Positions 14,127-21,399 of a DNA stretch of 23,626 bases are shown one piece after another. Positions within the stretch are counted from its first letter, which is position 1. Every line of letters starts with the position of its first letter. Source of the DNA: Actinomycetota bacterium (GTDB lineage: Bacteria > Actinomycetota > Thermoleophilia > UBA2241); NCBI GenBank assembly GCA_026392265.1, contig JAPLCL010000311.1, positions 1-23,626 of the forward strand. The letters run 5' to 3'. Under the pieces are notes generated by a model. That model saw only the letters and a program-made list of their open reading frames with translations. It was not told the DNA's origin and did no database searches. Made by a program: the position numbers and the translations under genes.

Positions 14127-14202
14127 TGGAGCGGATGACGGGAGTCGAACCCGCGATCTTCAGCTTGGGAAGCTGACGTGTTGCCAACTACACTACATCC
14201 GC
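14127..14202 (-). tRNA. tRNA-Gly (anticodon CCC)
   Basis: The minus strand folds into a full cloverleaf: acceptor stem GCGGATG/CATCCGC, D-arm with GTAGTTGGCAACAC, anticodon stem TCAGC/GCTGA around loop TTCCCAA (anticodon CCC, reading GGG), and T-arm GCGGG-TTCGACT-CCCGT. The discriminator is T and the 3' CCA is encoded in the DNA (14129-14127). It lies between the convergent ImmA gene and the dppA operon, 48 bp downstream of dppA. Confidence 0.97.
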
Positions 14203-14250
14203 CCGCAGCAGTAGTTGACCACACCGGCCGCGCCCCCGCAACTGCGTCGG

Positions 14251-15066
14251 TCAATCCTCGAGTTCGGAGAGCCGCACGCAGGCGAGGAAGCCGCGGAAGA
14301 CCTCCTCGAAGTCGGCGCCGGAGATCTCAAGCGTGCGCCCGTCCAGGCGCCGCACTCCGGGGCAGCCGGCGGCGCGGTCGCAGAACTCGACGCGCGTGAA
14401 GGTCAGCCGGAGTAGCTCGCCGTTCCAGGCGAGCGGCGCCGGCTTGTCAGCGGCGCGCAGTGCCCGCCCGACGTCGTCGCGGAGTCGCGCACGCACGTCT
14501 TCCGGCGGGAAGAGGCCGGCGGCCAGCCGCGTGATCCCCGTCTTCACGACGGTGGTGACGATGCCCGGCACCAGCGCCTCGGCCTCGACGGCCGTCTTGT
14601 CGTCGCCGGAGAGATACACGGCGGGCACGCCGAAATGCCCGGCCAGCAGGGCGCCGAGACCGAACTCACCGACCTCCAGATCACCGAGAAAGGCGGCGAA
14701 GACCTTGTAGTTCCAGGTGTGCTCAAGGACGGCCGCGGCGGTGCCGGCGCGCGCGTGATACCCCACGAAGAGCGCGCCGTCGTAGCCGCGGCCGATGCCT
14801 TGAAGCATGCTGTACGGCGTCGGGGAGCCGCTTACGAGGACGACGTGCGGCGGCAGGCCGGCGGCGTCGAGGTTGCGGCCGTCGTCATGCGCGTCGCACA
14901 CCACGACTTCGTCGGCGCCAGCCGCGAAACAGCCCTCGAGCACGGCGTCAAGATCGGCCCGCATGTGTTCGCGGGCGACCGCGGCGGCGGATCCTTCACG
15001 GCCCGTGTCGCGTTCGGACACCACGCCCGTGATGCCCTCCAGGTCGATGGCGATGAACAGCTTCAT
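14251..15066 (-). CDS. dppA: M55 family D-aminopeptidase (DppA-like)
   Basis: A 271-aa zinc peptidase of the DppA family, self-compartmentalising decamers that release N-terminal D-amino acids, for example from D-Ala-D-Ala. The zinc ligands known from Bacillus DppA are at matching positions: Asp8 and Glu10 in IAIDLEGITGV, His60 in VCDAHDDGRN, His104 in GYHARAG, and a Glu near 133 (Glu134) in EVGEFG. The length is normal. The ATG at 15066 has a strong GGGAGG upstream. It is the second gene of an operon, 29 bp after the M42 peptidase, so the pair probably recycles peptides from cell wall or protein turnover. It is expected to be cytoplasmic because no signal peptide is seen. Confidence 0.93.
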   Translation of the reverse strand: MKLFIAIDLEGITGVVSERDTGREGSAAAVAREHMRADLDAVLEGCFAAGADEVVVCDAHDDGRNLDAAGLPPHVVLVSGSPTPYSMLQGIGRGYDGALFVGYHARAGTAAAVLEHTWNYKVFAAFLGDLEVGEFGLGALLAGHFGVPAVYLSGDDKTAVEAEALVPGIVTTVVKTGITRLAAGLFPPEDVRARLRDDVGRALRAADKPAPLAWNGELLRLTFTRVEFCDRAAGCPGVRRLDGRTLEISGADFEEVFRGFLACVRLSELED

Positions 15067-15095
15067 GGGGCCTCCCGAGACGTGGCGACGGTCAC

Positions 15096-16169
15096 TCAGA
15101 CGCGCGGCACGAACGACTCGGCCGCGCCGGCCTCGCCCACCCGCCGCGCGAGGGCGGCGATCAGGCGCGCCGTGGCCTCCAGGTCGTCACCGTGCGCGAC
15201 CTCGAAGGGCGAGTGCATATAGCGCACCGGGATGCTCAGCGAGAGCGTCGCCGCGGCGCCGGCGGCCATGAGCTCGTCGGCGTCGGTGGACATCGCCTCG
15301 GGGGCGGCCTTGAGCTGCACCGCGATGCCCTCCGCGGCGGCTACTTCGCGAGCGATCGCGAGCAGGGCGTGATTGCTGCCGGCGCCGCGGCCGAGCACCG
15401 GGCCGGCGCCGAGCTTGACCTCGCCGGCGAGCTTCTTGGCGTCGGCGGCGGGGGTGTCGCTGCAGAAATCGGCGTCGACGACGATCATGACGGCCGGCGT
15501 GAGGCGCTTCGCCAGCGATTTGGCGCCCATGAAGGTGGTCTCTTCGTGCACGCTGGAGACGCCGGTGAGCCGCGCTGCGCCGGGCGCCGCCGCGTAGAGC
15601 TCGAGGGCGCGCACCAGGCAGTACACGCCGGCGCGATCGTCGAACGCCTGGGTAGCGAAGACGCCCGGCGCCAGTTCGACGAACTCGGGCGTGAAGGTGA
15701 TGGGGTCGCCGATCGCCACGCGTTCGACCGCCTCCTCCCGGCTCGAGGCGCCGATGTCGAGAAACTGCTCGTCGAGGGCCGGCGCCTTGTCGCGCTCGTC
15801 GGCGGGGATGATGTGCGTGGGCTTTTTGCCGCCGACCGCGTGCACGGAGCCGCCGGCGCTGTGGATCACGAAATGGCGCCCGGGGACCAGCAGGGGCGCC
15901 ACGCCACCGATCTTCTCGACAGAGACGTAGCCGTGCTCGTCGACGTAGGTGACGATAAGGCCTATCTGGTCGGCGTGCGCCGTGACGACGACCTGCGGGC
16001 CCTCGGCAGGGCCGACATCGAGCCAGATGTTACCCAGCGGATCGGCCTGCATCTCTCCGAGGGGCGCCAGGCGCCGGCGCACGACTTCCTGGGCCGGCGC
16101 CTCGAACCCCGTGGGGCCCGGCGCCAGGCACAGCGACCTCAGCAGTTCGACATCGGCGGACACGGGCAC
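15096..16169 (-). CDS. M42 family metallo-aminopeptidase
   Basis: A 357-aa dinuclear-metal aminopeptidase of the M42 (TET/glutamyl aminopeptidase, FrvX/YpdE) family, which forms large tetrahedral cytoplasmic particles that trim short peptides. Metal-binding and catalytic landmarks: AHADQIG with His65 and Asp67, FDDRAG with bridging Asp177, the general base and ligand pair HEE (Glu209, Glu210), VDADF with an Asp near 232, and YMHSPFE with His319. All appear intact. Side-chain specificity (acidic, neutral or basic) cannot be read. The start is GTG 16169, supported by AAGGAGG immediately upstream. It is the first gene of the pair with dppA and is divergent from the BlaI-type regulator. Confidence 0.94.
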   Translation of the reverse strand: MPVSADVELLRSLCLAPGPTGFEAPAQEVVRRRLAPLGEMQADPLGNIWLDVGPAEGPQVVVTAHADQIGLIVTYVDEHGYVSVEKIGGVAPLLVPGRHFVIHSAGGSVHAVGGKKPTHIIPADERDKAPALDEQFLDIGASSREEAVERVAIGDPITFTPEFVELAPGVFATQAFDDRAGVYCLVRALELYAAAPGAARLTGVSSVHEETTFMGAKSLAKRLTPAVMIVVDADFCSDTPAADAKKLAGEVKLGAGPVLGRGAGSNHALLAIAREVAAAEGIAVQLKAAPEAMSTDADELMAAGAAATLSLSIPVRYMHSPFEVAHGDDLEATARLIAALARRVGEAGAAESFVPRV

Positions 16170-16193
16170 ACCTCCTTCGGGGATTGGCGCCGA

Positions 16194-16224
16194 ATACTAC
16201 TACACACGCCCATGCGCGGGCGTG
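16194..16224 (-). promoter_or_regulatory. Candidate M42-dppA promoter and operator
   Basis: On the minus strand TAGTAT (16199-16194) is a good -10 some 25 bp before the GTG. The expected -35 area is covered by an inverted repeat CACGCCC/GGGCGTG (16205-16211, 16218-16224), and GGGCGTGAG is repeated directly at 16228-16236. A regulator-binding site overlapping the promoter is likely. Confidence 0.4.
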
Positions 16225-16253
16225 AGAGGGCGTGAGTTTAGCCGCAGCGGGAA

Positions 16254-16279
16254 TACGTACTTTGGACTACCTACGTACT
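16254..16279. promoter_or_regulatory. Repeated TACGTACT upstream of the BlaI-type gene
   Basis: TACGTACT occurs at 16254-16261 and 16272-16279, 18 bp apart and so on nearly the same face of the helix. Each contains the palindrome TACGTA. BlaI/MecI/CopY repressors bind TACA/TGTA-rich dyads, so this may be the autoregulatory operator; it does not match their published consensus exactly. Confidence 0.4.
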
Positions 16280-16336
16280 GCGTAATGAGTCCGATGTACA
16301 GACGCTCACCGAGATCACCTCGAGAAAGGGGTCGTG

Positions 16337-16759
16337 ATGGCAGAATCGAACCGGCCCAAGTGGATGCGCAGCACCAAAGGGGCGCCGTTCACCGGCATCG
16401 GCTCCCTGGAGGCCGAGATATTGGCAGTGGTCTGGCAACACGATGAGACCACGGTCCGGGAGGTGTACGAGACGCTGCGTGAGCGGCGGCAGATCGCCTA
16501 CACCACCGTGATGACGGTGATGAACAACCTCGTCAAGAAACATCTGCTCCTGCAGGACAAGTCGCACATCGCCTATGTGTACACGCCGGCGATCCCCGGA
16601 CGCGAGGTGGTGCAGACCGTCCTCGAGAGTGTCGTCGACCGCCTCCTGACAGGGCAGTACAACGTCGCCGTGTCGCAGCTGCTCAAGCTCGACAGGGAGC
16701 TCACGGCCGACGAGACCGCCGAGCTCCGCGCCTGGGTGCGCGAGCGCTTCGGCGCATAG
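16337..16759 (+). CDS. BlaI/MecI/CopY family transcriptional repressor
   Basis: A 140-aa penicillinase-repressor-type winged helix protein. After a basic, disordered-looking N-terminus (1-17), the family core runs IGSLEAEILAVVWQHDETTVREVYETLRERRQIAYTTVMTVMNNLVKKHLL (about 20-70), including the recognition helix AYTTVMTVMNNL. The wing follows in YVYTPAIPGREV, and the C-terminal half is a dimerisation helix bundle. No cleavage partner (BlaR/MecR M56 peptidase) or beta-lactamase lies nearby, and the classical Asn-Phe cleavage site is not obvious, so it probably responds to another signal. ATG 16337 is used, with AAAGGGG upstream; a GTG three bases earlier is possible. It is divergent from M42-dppA, which it may control. 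Confidence 0.9.
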   Translation: MAESNRPKWMRSTKGAPFTGIGSLEAEILAVVWQHDETTVREVYETLRERRQIAYTTVMTVMNNLVKKHLLLQDKSHIAYVYTPAIPGREVVQTVLESVVDRLLTGQYNVAVSQLLKLDRELTADETAELRAWVRERFGA

Positions 16760-16768
16760 AACCGGGAG

Positions 16769-18514
16769 CTACATCGAGTCGGGAGCGCTCACTCCGAGCA
16801 GCGCGAGTCCGCTCGCCAGCGTGTCTCGCGTGGCCTTGCAGAGCGCCGCCCTGAACGTGGTGGTGTCGGGGTCGTCGCTGAGCACTCGGCAGTGGCGATA
16901 GAACCCATGGAACTCGGCTGCCAGCTCGCCGAGATAGGTGGGCAGGCGGTGCGGCGCGCGCTGGTCGACGGCCGCAAGCAGTACGTCGGGGTAGCGGGCC
17001 AAAGCGCGTACCAGTGAGCGCTCGTGCTCGTCCACGCCGACGGCCGGCAGGGCTTCGCCGGCCGGCCCCTGCCCCGCGACCTCGACGTTGCGCAGGATGC
17101 TGCAGATGCGCGCGTGCGCGTACTGCACGTAGTAGACCGGGTTCTTGTTCGACTGCTCGCGGGCCAAGTCGATGTCGAGCTCGAGCGTGGTGTCGTGCGA
17201 GCGGCCGACGAGCAAGAAGCGCGCGGCGTCCACGCCGATGGCGTCGAGGAGGTCGTCGACCGTCACGATGTCGCCTTTGCGCTTGCTCATGCGCTTGGCT
17301 TCGCCGCTCTCCAGGAGGTTCACCATCTGCCCGATGATGAGCTCCAGGCGGTCGGGATCGTGCGGTGGCAGCGCCGTGAAGGCGGCCTTCATGCGCGGCA
17401 CGTAGCCGTGGTGGTCGGCGCCCCACACGTCGATCATGTGCGCGAACCCGCGGTCCATCTTGTCGCGATGGTAGGCGATGTCGCTGAGGAAGTAGGTGGG
17501 ATCACCGCTGGAGCGGATGAGCACGCGGTCCTTGTCGTCGCCGTACAACGTGGTCTTGAGCCAGACGGCGCCCTCCTCGTCGTAGAGGAAGTCTTCGCCG
17601 TCCAGGTCGGCAAGTGCCTTGCCGACCTCGCCGGCGAAGCCCCGATGCTCGCCCTCGCCTTCGTACAGCAGGTGTTCATGCGCCCACACGTCGAAGGGCA
17701 CGCGCAAGCGCTCGAGCGTGACGCGGAACTGGGCGAGGATGGCGTCGCGGCCCCACGCCTTGATCGCCGCCAGCGCGTCGGCGGCGAGCGCCGTCACGTC
17801 GGGGGCGGCGGCCGCGACGGCCGCACGGTATCGCTCGCCCACCTCAGCGATGAGCTCGTCGGCGAGCGCCAGCAGATACTCCCCCTGGTAGCCCTCCTCC
17901 GGGACCGGCGTGTCCAGACCAAGCCGCTGGCCGTAGCGCGCCGCGAGCGATTGCCCGAAACGCAGCATCTGCGTGCCGTAATCGTTCACGTAGAACTCGC
18001 GGGTGACGTCGTGGCCGACGAAGGCGAAGAGACGGCAGAGCGCGTCGCCGTAAGACGCGTACCGCGCGTGCCCGACGTGCAGCGGACCCGTCGGGTTCAC
18101 GCTCACGAACTCGATGTTCATCTTGAGGCGCTCGCCCCGAGGCAACACGCCGCGCCCGAAGTCGGCCCCGGCGGCGCGCATACGCTCCACCGCGCCGCGG
18201 TACCACGCCGCGTCCAGAAACAGGTTGAGGAAGCCCGGGCCGGCCACTTCGACGCGCTCGCAGAGCGCGGCGCCTGGGCCGGCCTGCCAGCGCTCGCCCA
18301 GCGCCTGGGCCAGCTCGCGCGGCGCGCGGCCGGCACGCTTGGCGCTCACCAAGGCGGCATTGGTGGTGAGGTCGCCGTGCTCGGGGCGGGCGGGCAGCGC
18401 CAACTCGACGGGCGGCGCGGCGGCGTCGGCCACGCCGGCCTCGGCCAGCAGCTCTCCCAACGTCGCCGCCAGAGACGTTGCCAGGCCGTTCAGGTCGTAG
18501 AGGTCGTTGCTCAT
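16769..18514 (-). CDS. argS: Arginyl-tRNA synthetase
   Basis: A 581-aa class I aminoacyl-tRNA synthetase that charges tRNA-Arg. The N-terminal Add1 domain (about 1-110) is present, followed by VNPTGPLHVGHAR with the HIGH-type motif HVGH at 146-149, the SxxDPTYFLSDIAYH region (336-349), the KMSKS counterpart RMSKRKG at 408-414, and a DALR anticodon-binding domain up to the characteristic C-terminal LLGVSAPDSM. The gene looks complete and functional. The ATG at 18514 has only a weak ribosome-binding sequence (GGTGAG). It is transcribed after rlmH with a 111-bp gap that carries its own putative -10 and two hairpins. It converges on the BlaI-type gene with 9 bp between stops. Confidence 0.98.
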   Translation of the reverse strand: MSNDLYDLNGLATSLAATLGELLAEAGVADAAAPPVELALPARPEHGDLTTNAALVSAKRAGRAPRELAQALGERWQAGPGAALCERVEVAGPGFLNLFLDAAWYRGAVERMRAAGADFGRGVLPRGERLKMNIEFVSVNPTGPLHVGHARYASYGDALCRLFAFVGHDVTREFYVNDYGTQMLRFGQSLAARYGQRLGLDTPVPEEGYQGEYLLALADELIAEVGERYRAAVAAAAPDVTALAADALAAIKAWGRDAILAQFRVTLERLRVPFDVWAHEHLLYEGEGEHRGFAGEVGKALADLDGEDFLYDEEGAVWLKTTLYGDDKDRVLIRSSGDPTYFLSDIAYHRDKMDRGFAHMIDVWGADHHGYVPRMKAAFTALPPHDPDRLELIIGQMVNLLESGEAKRMSKRKGDIVTVDDLLDAIGVDAARFLLVGRSHDTTLELDIDLAREQSNKNPVYYVQYAHARICSILRNVEVAGQGPAGEALPAVGVDEHERSLVRALARYPDVLLAAVDQRAPHRLPTYLGELAAEFHGFYRHCRVLSDDPDTTTFRAALCKATRDTLASGLALLGVSAPDSM

Positions 18515-18539
18515 GGCTCACCGCCCGGTCGTCGTGGCA

Positions 18540-18561
18540 GCGCCGGCGGGCGCGCCGGCGC
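18540..18561. other. Strong hairpin in the argS leader
   Basis: GCGCCGGC (18540-18547) and GCCGGCGC (18554-18561) form a perfect 8-bp stem with a 6-nt loop, about 25 bp before the argS start. No T-run follows, so an effect on argS translation or transcript stability is as likely as termination. Confidence 0.4.
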
Positions 18562-18569
18562 GAAAGCTC

Positions 18570-18575
18570 ATTCTA
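18570..18575 (-). promoter_or_regulatory. Possible -10 for argS
   Basis: TAGAAT on the minus strand (one mismatch from TATAAT) lies 55 bp before the argS ATG. A matching -35 is not clear. Confidence 0.35.
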
Positions 18576-18590
18576 GCGTCCCGGACGGGG

Positions 18591-18609
18591 CCGCGCGATT
18601 GCCGCGCGG
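18591..18609 (-). terminator. Hairpin after rlmH
   Basis: CCGCGCG (18591-18597) and CGCGCGG (18603-18609) form a 7-bp stem with a 5-base loop 17 bp after the rlmH stop. It lacks a clear T-run. Confidence 0.35.
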
Positions 18610-18625
18610 CACCGGCCGCGCGTCC

Positions 18626-19090
18626 TCAATGGTGATATGGCTCGCCGCGCAGGATCTTGCCGGCGCGGAAGAGCTGCTCCAGCAGGACCACCCTCGCCAG
18701 CTGGTGCGGCAGGGTGAGCGCCGAGAGGGAGAGGCGCTCCGTGGCGCGCGCCTGCACCTCGGCCGCGAGTCCCAGCGAGCCGCCGATCACGAAGCCCGCG
18801 CCGCCGCGCTCGAAGGCCTTCTGCAACCAGACGGCAAACGCCTGGGTGTCGAGAGCGCGGCCGTCCACGGCGAGCGCCGCGACCACGGGCGCCTGTGGCC
18901 ACGCCGAAAGCAGGCGCCTGCCCTCTTCGCGCAGCACCTCGGCTTCGCTGCGCCCGCGCAACGCCACCTCCTTGATCTCGCGCAAGGAGACCGTGGCGTG
19001 GGGTTGCAGGAGGTCGATGAAGTGCTGCGCCGCGGGCGCGAGGTCGCGGTGCAGCGACCCCACGACGAGGATCTCGACGCGCGCCGCCAC
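18626..19090 (-). CDS. rlmH: 23S rRNA (pseudouridine1915-N3)-methyltransferase RlmH
   Basis: A 154-aa SPOUT-class methyltransferase, the expected length for RlmH, which methylates pseudouridine 1915 in helix 69 of 23S rRNA on the assembled ribosome. The C-terminal knot is clear: FVIGGSLGL (100-108, SAM site), LSALTLPHQLARVVLLEQLFRA and the terminal GEPYHH. The N-terminal ARVEILVVGSLHRDL replaces the common KI-x-AVGKL. The start is taken as GTG 19090 because upstream in-frame sequence runs into the sensor gene, and this start gives the family length, though its ribosome-binding site is weak. It begins 11 bp after the V4R-GGDEF stop, implying co-transcription. RlmH is less usual in actinobacteria. 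Confidence 0.93.
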   Translation of the reverse strand: MAARVEILVVGSLHRDLAPAAQHFIDLLQPHATVSLREIKEVALRGRSEAEVLREEGRRLLSAWPQAPVVAALAVDGRALDTQAFAVWLQKAFERGGAGFVIGGSLGLAAEVQARATERLSLSALTLPHQLARVVLLEQLFRAGKILRGEPYHH

Positions 19091-19101
19091 CGTGGCGGCG
19101 C

Positions 19102-20271
19102 TCAGCGCCGGGGCGGACGCGAGTAGAAGGCGATCCGGCCCGGGCCTGCGGCCCGGGCCGTGTACATGGTGGTGGCGGCCTTGGCGACAAGATCCTCCAC
19201 CGTGCTGCCATCGTCGGGGAAGCTCGCCACGCCGACGGACGCCGTGAGCGCGAAGGCGCGGCCGCCGGCCTCGACGGCCAGCTGCTGCATCGTACCGAGC
19301 ACGCGCTCCAGGGCCGCGTCGGCCTGCTGCTCGGCCGTCTCCGGCAGAACCAGCACGAATTCGTCGGCGCCGTAGCGGCATACCAGGTCGCAGCTGCGCA
19401 GCTGCGCTGTGAGCGCGGCGGCCCAGTGACACAACACCTCGTCGCCACCCTCGCGGCCGGCCGCTTCGTTGACGGAGTGAAACTCGTCGAGGTCGAGCAT
19501 CGCGAACGCCACCGTGCGCCCGTGACGCTCGGCGCGCGCCAGCTCAAACGCCGCGCGCTCGCGGAGCTGGCGGAAGTTCACAAGCCCGGTGAGAGGATCG
19601 TGGGTCTCGTGCTCGCGGCGTTCGTTGAGGAGACGCAGATTGTCGAGCGCTACCTCGGACTGGTCGGCGAGCTGCGTCAGCAGGCGTCGCTGCGCGTCGG
19701 GGTGGAACCCGTTCTCGCGATAGAGATAGCCTGCCTGCTCGCCGCTGTAGCCTTCGAACTGACAGACGGTGTCGCCGAGACCCCAGCAGAGCGTCTCCTT
19801 GGTGACGACCTCCCTGCCGGTGATGCCTTCCAGCACACCGTCGACGAGACCGCGCTCGAAGTCGCAGACGGCGGTGCCGCCGGCCGGCAGCCGCTGGCAA
19901 CTGAGACACTGACCGAGCTTGACCAGCACCCTCTCTTCGTCGAGCTCTACCTCGAGCTCGCCGAGGTGCATGTGCCGGAACCAGTCCTTGAGGCCCTGGA
20001 TGGAGCGGATGCCGAGCTCGCCGCTGAACCGCTTGCTGGCCAGGTAGATCGCGGGGCCGGCGCTGGCCCCGAGGATCTGGGGCAGGATGGAGAACTGCAG
20101 CAGACGCAGCAGCGCCGCAGGGGCCACCGCGTCGTCTGGGGTGTGATCGAGCACCTGTGCGGGGGTCGGCCAGGCGCGCTTCTCCTCGGCGGTCGTGAGC
20201 GCGATCACGTTGCCGAGGGTCCGCGCGAACACTGTCGCCAGCGACATCTCTTCCTGGGAACGTAGCGCCAT
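19102..20271 (-). CDS. V4R domain - GGDEF signalling protein
   Basis: A 389-aa soluble signalling protein. Residues about 60-175 form a V4R (4-vinyl reductase-like) domain of the XylR/PoxR/BchJ sensor type with cysteines at 122, 125, 136, 162 and 170 (CLSC...VCDFERG...LCWGLGDTVCQFE), positions that could bind a metal, an Fe-S cluster or a small ligand. A short helix (193-222) links it to a GGDEF domain (223-384) with DPLTGLVNFR, LDLDEFHSVNE, RYGADEF (299-305) and SVGVASFPDDG. The signature is GADEF rather than GGDEF, so cyclase activity is uncertain. No membrane helix is seen. ATG 20271 has AGAGGA upstream; ATG 20247 with AGGA is an alternative. It heads the rlmH-argS group. Confidence 0.88.
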   Translation of the reverse strand: MALRSQEEMSLATVFARTLGNVIALTTAEEKRAWPTPAQVLDHTPDDAVAPAALLRLLQFSILPQILGASAGPAIYLASKRFSGELGIRSIQGLKDWFRHMHLGELEVELDEERVLVKLGQCLSCQRLPAGGTAVCDFERGLVDGVLEGITGREVVTKETLCWGLGDTVCQFEGYSGEQAGYLYRENGFHPDAQRRLLTQLADQSEVALDNLRLLNERREHETHDPLTGLVNFRQLRERAAFELARAERHGRTVAFAMLDLDEFHSVNEAAGREGGDEVLCHWAAALTAQLRSCDLVCRYGADEFVLVLPETAEQQADAALERVLGTMQQLAVEAGGRAFALTASVGVASFPDDGSTVEDLVAKAATTMYTARAAGPGRIAFYSRPPRR

Positions 20272-20358
20272 GCACGTCCTCTCGCCGCGCGGCCCGTGGC
20301 CGGCGGTTCCCTCTCGTCTCAGCGCGCGACCCGGAAGCCCGCCGGGAGGCAGCGCCCC

Positions 20359-20367
20359 TATACTATA
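20359..20367. promoter_or_regulatory. Back-to-back -10 hexamers in the divergent region
   Basis: The nine bases TATACTATA give TATACT on the plus strand (20359-20364) and TATAGT on the minus strand (20367-20362), one mismatch each from the consensus. They could serve the cyclo-ligase gene (about 85 bp downstream) and the V4R-GGDEF gene (about 90 bp). Convincing -35 boxes are not seen. Confidence 0.45.
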
Positions 20368-20451
20368 GAGGAAGGAGACGCCTCCGGGGCTCGCACGCTG
20401 CGTTGCCTCGGCCGAAGCGTTGCCAGGACTGTCGACGGAAGGAAGGGCGAG

Positions 20452-21066
20452 ATGATGGCCGGCGGACGCGGCGCTGCGGGCTCGCGGCCTCAGGTCCCCG
20501 GTGCCAAGGTGGATCTGCGGCGGCGCGCGCTCGCCGCGCGCGACGCCCTGCCGGGCGCGGACCGCGCCCGACTCAGCATCGCGATCTGCACCCGCGCCGC
20601 AGCCCTCCCCGAGCTCCAGGGCGCCGCCACCATCATGCTCTTTGCCACGTTCCGCACTGAGGTGGACACCGAGCCCCTCCTGTCGTGGGCCCTCGAACGT
20701 GGTACGACCGTGTGCTTTCCGCGCGTGCTCGAGCCGCGGCGCATGGCGGCGTACCGCGTCGTCGATCCCGCGGCAGACCTGGTGCCCGGCGCCTGGGGCA
20801 TCCCGGAGCCGCGCGAGGGACTGGACGAGGTGCCTCCGGAGCGTATGGATGTGGTCGTTGTGCCGGGGGCTGCGTTCGACGCCGCCGGCAGGCGCTGCGG
20901 CTACGGCGGCGGCTTCTACGACACCTATCTGCCGCGCACGCGTCCGGGCATCCCGTGGGTGGCGCTGGCCTTCGAGGCCCAGCTCGTGGAGGAGCTCCCC
21001 TGTGAGCCGCACGACCTCGCCGTCGGCGCCGTCGTCACCGAGGCACGCGTGATCCGCACCCGCTAG
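20452..21066 (+). CDS. ygfA: 5-formyltetrahydrofolate cyclo-ligase
   Basis: A 204-aa cytoplasmic enzyme converting 5-formyl-THF to 5,10-methenyl-THF with ATP hydrolysis, a folate salvage step. The N-terminal KVDLRRRALAARDAL (19-33) is the family's substrate/ATP-binding start, followed by MLFATFRTEVDTEPLL, WGIPEP (115-120), VVVPGAAFD and the diagnostic GYGGGFYD (150-157). The length is normal. ATG 20452, directly followed by a second ATG, has GGAAGGG about 5 bases upstream. In many bacteria 6S RNA lies upstream of this gene; the 80-base leader here is too short for that and I see no matching fold. The gene is divergent from the V4R-GGDEF gene. Confidence 0.95.
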   Translation: MMAGGRGAAGSRPQVPGAKVDLRRRALAARDALPGADRARLSIAICTRAAALPELQGAATIMLFATFRTEVDTEPLLSWALERGTTVCFPRVLEPRRMAAYRVVDPAADLVPGAWGIPEPREGLDEVPPERMDVVVVPGAAFDAAGRRCGYGGGFYDTYLPRTRPGIPWVALAFEAQLVEELPCEPHDLAVGAVVTEARVIRTR

Positions 21067-21071
21067 GTGCC

Positions 21072-21302
21072 TCAGGTCCCGGGGCGCAGCGCCTCGGCCG
21101 GGTCGGCGGCCGGCCGGCGAGCGGCGGCGAGGAACTCGGTGTTGCCGTGCGCCCGGGGGCTGCCGACTTCCGCGACCACCACCGGTCGCCGGGGCTCCGG
21201 CACCTCGAAGGACGATCTGGCTCTCGTCGCACGAGACCGTCGTGCGCGGCAGCCCACGCCGACCGCCCGCTCTGCGGACGCGATCATCCGCATCACGGTC
21301 AT
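21072..21302 (-). CDS. Doubtful small ORF with a flavodoxin-like GSPR-GNTE motif
   Basis: The 333 bp between the cyclo-ligase and mobAB contain no certain gene. This 76-aa minus-strand frame includes RPVVVAEVGSPRAHGNTEFLAAA, which resembles the FMN phosphate-binding GSPR-x-x-GNTE loop at the start of NADPH-dependent FMN reductases and iron-sulfur flavoproteins. The rest is Arg/Ala-rich and stops soon after the motif, so no full domain exists. The candidate ATG at 21302 has only AAGGCG upstream. It may be the remnant of a flavoprotein gene, or chance similarity. Confidence 0.22.
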   Translation of the reverse strand: MTVMRMIASAERAVGVGCRARRSRATRARSSFEVPEPRRPVVVAEVGSPRAHGNTEFLAAARRPAADPAEALRPGT

Positions 21303-21385
21303 GACATGTTCGCCTTGGGTGGTGTGAAACGTCGTATGTCTCCCCCGGGAAACCATGGGCGCGCCGCGCGACCGCGCGCATGAGC

Positions 21386-21391
21386 TACACT
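21386..21391 (+). promoter_or_regulatory. -10 hexamer directly before mobAB
   Basis: TACACT (TANNNT class) ends 8 bases before the GTG at 21400, so a leaderless or near-leaderless transcript is expected. No Shine-Dalgarno precedes either start candidate, and no good -35 is evident. Confidence 0.4.
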
Positions 21392-21399
21392 CCTGCACC

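Noticed and set aside
16742..16791. GAGCGCT/AGCGCTC inverted repeat across the BlaI-type and argS stops as a terminator
   Set aside because: The 7-bp arms are separated by 36 bases and lie within coding ends, so a chance pairing is as likely.
17024..19126. A 700-codon frame opposite argS and rlmH
   Set aside because: It has no domain signatures and mirrors two clear genes; it is open only because GC-rich DNA has few stops.
20365..20451. 6S RNA or SRP RNA upstream of the cyclo-ligase
   Set aside because: 6S RNA often lies there, and GGAAGGAAG resembles SRP RNA, but the stretch is too short for 6S, and the conserved SRP tetraloop and loop context are missing.
20272..21381. In-frame 5' extension of the V4R-GGDEF gene
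   Set aside because: It would run antisense through the complete cyclo-ligase gene, and a good start with a ribosome-binding site exists at 20271.
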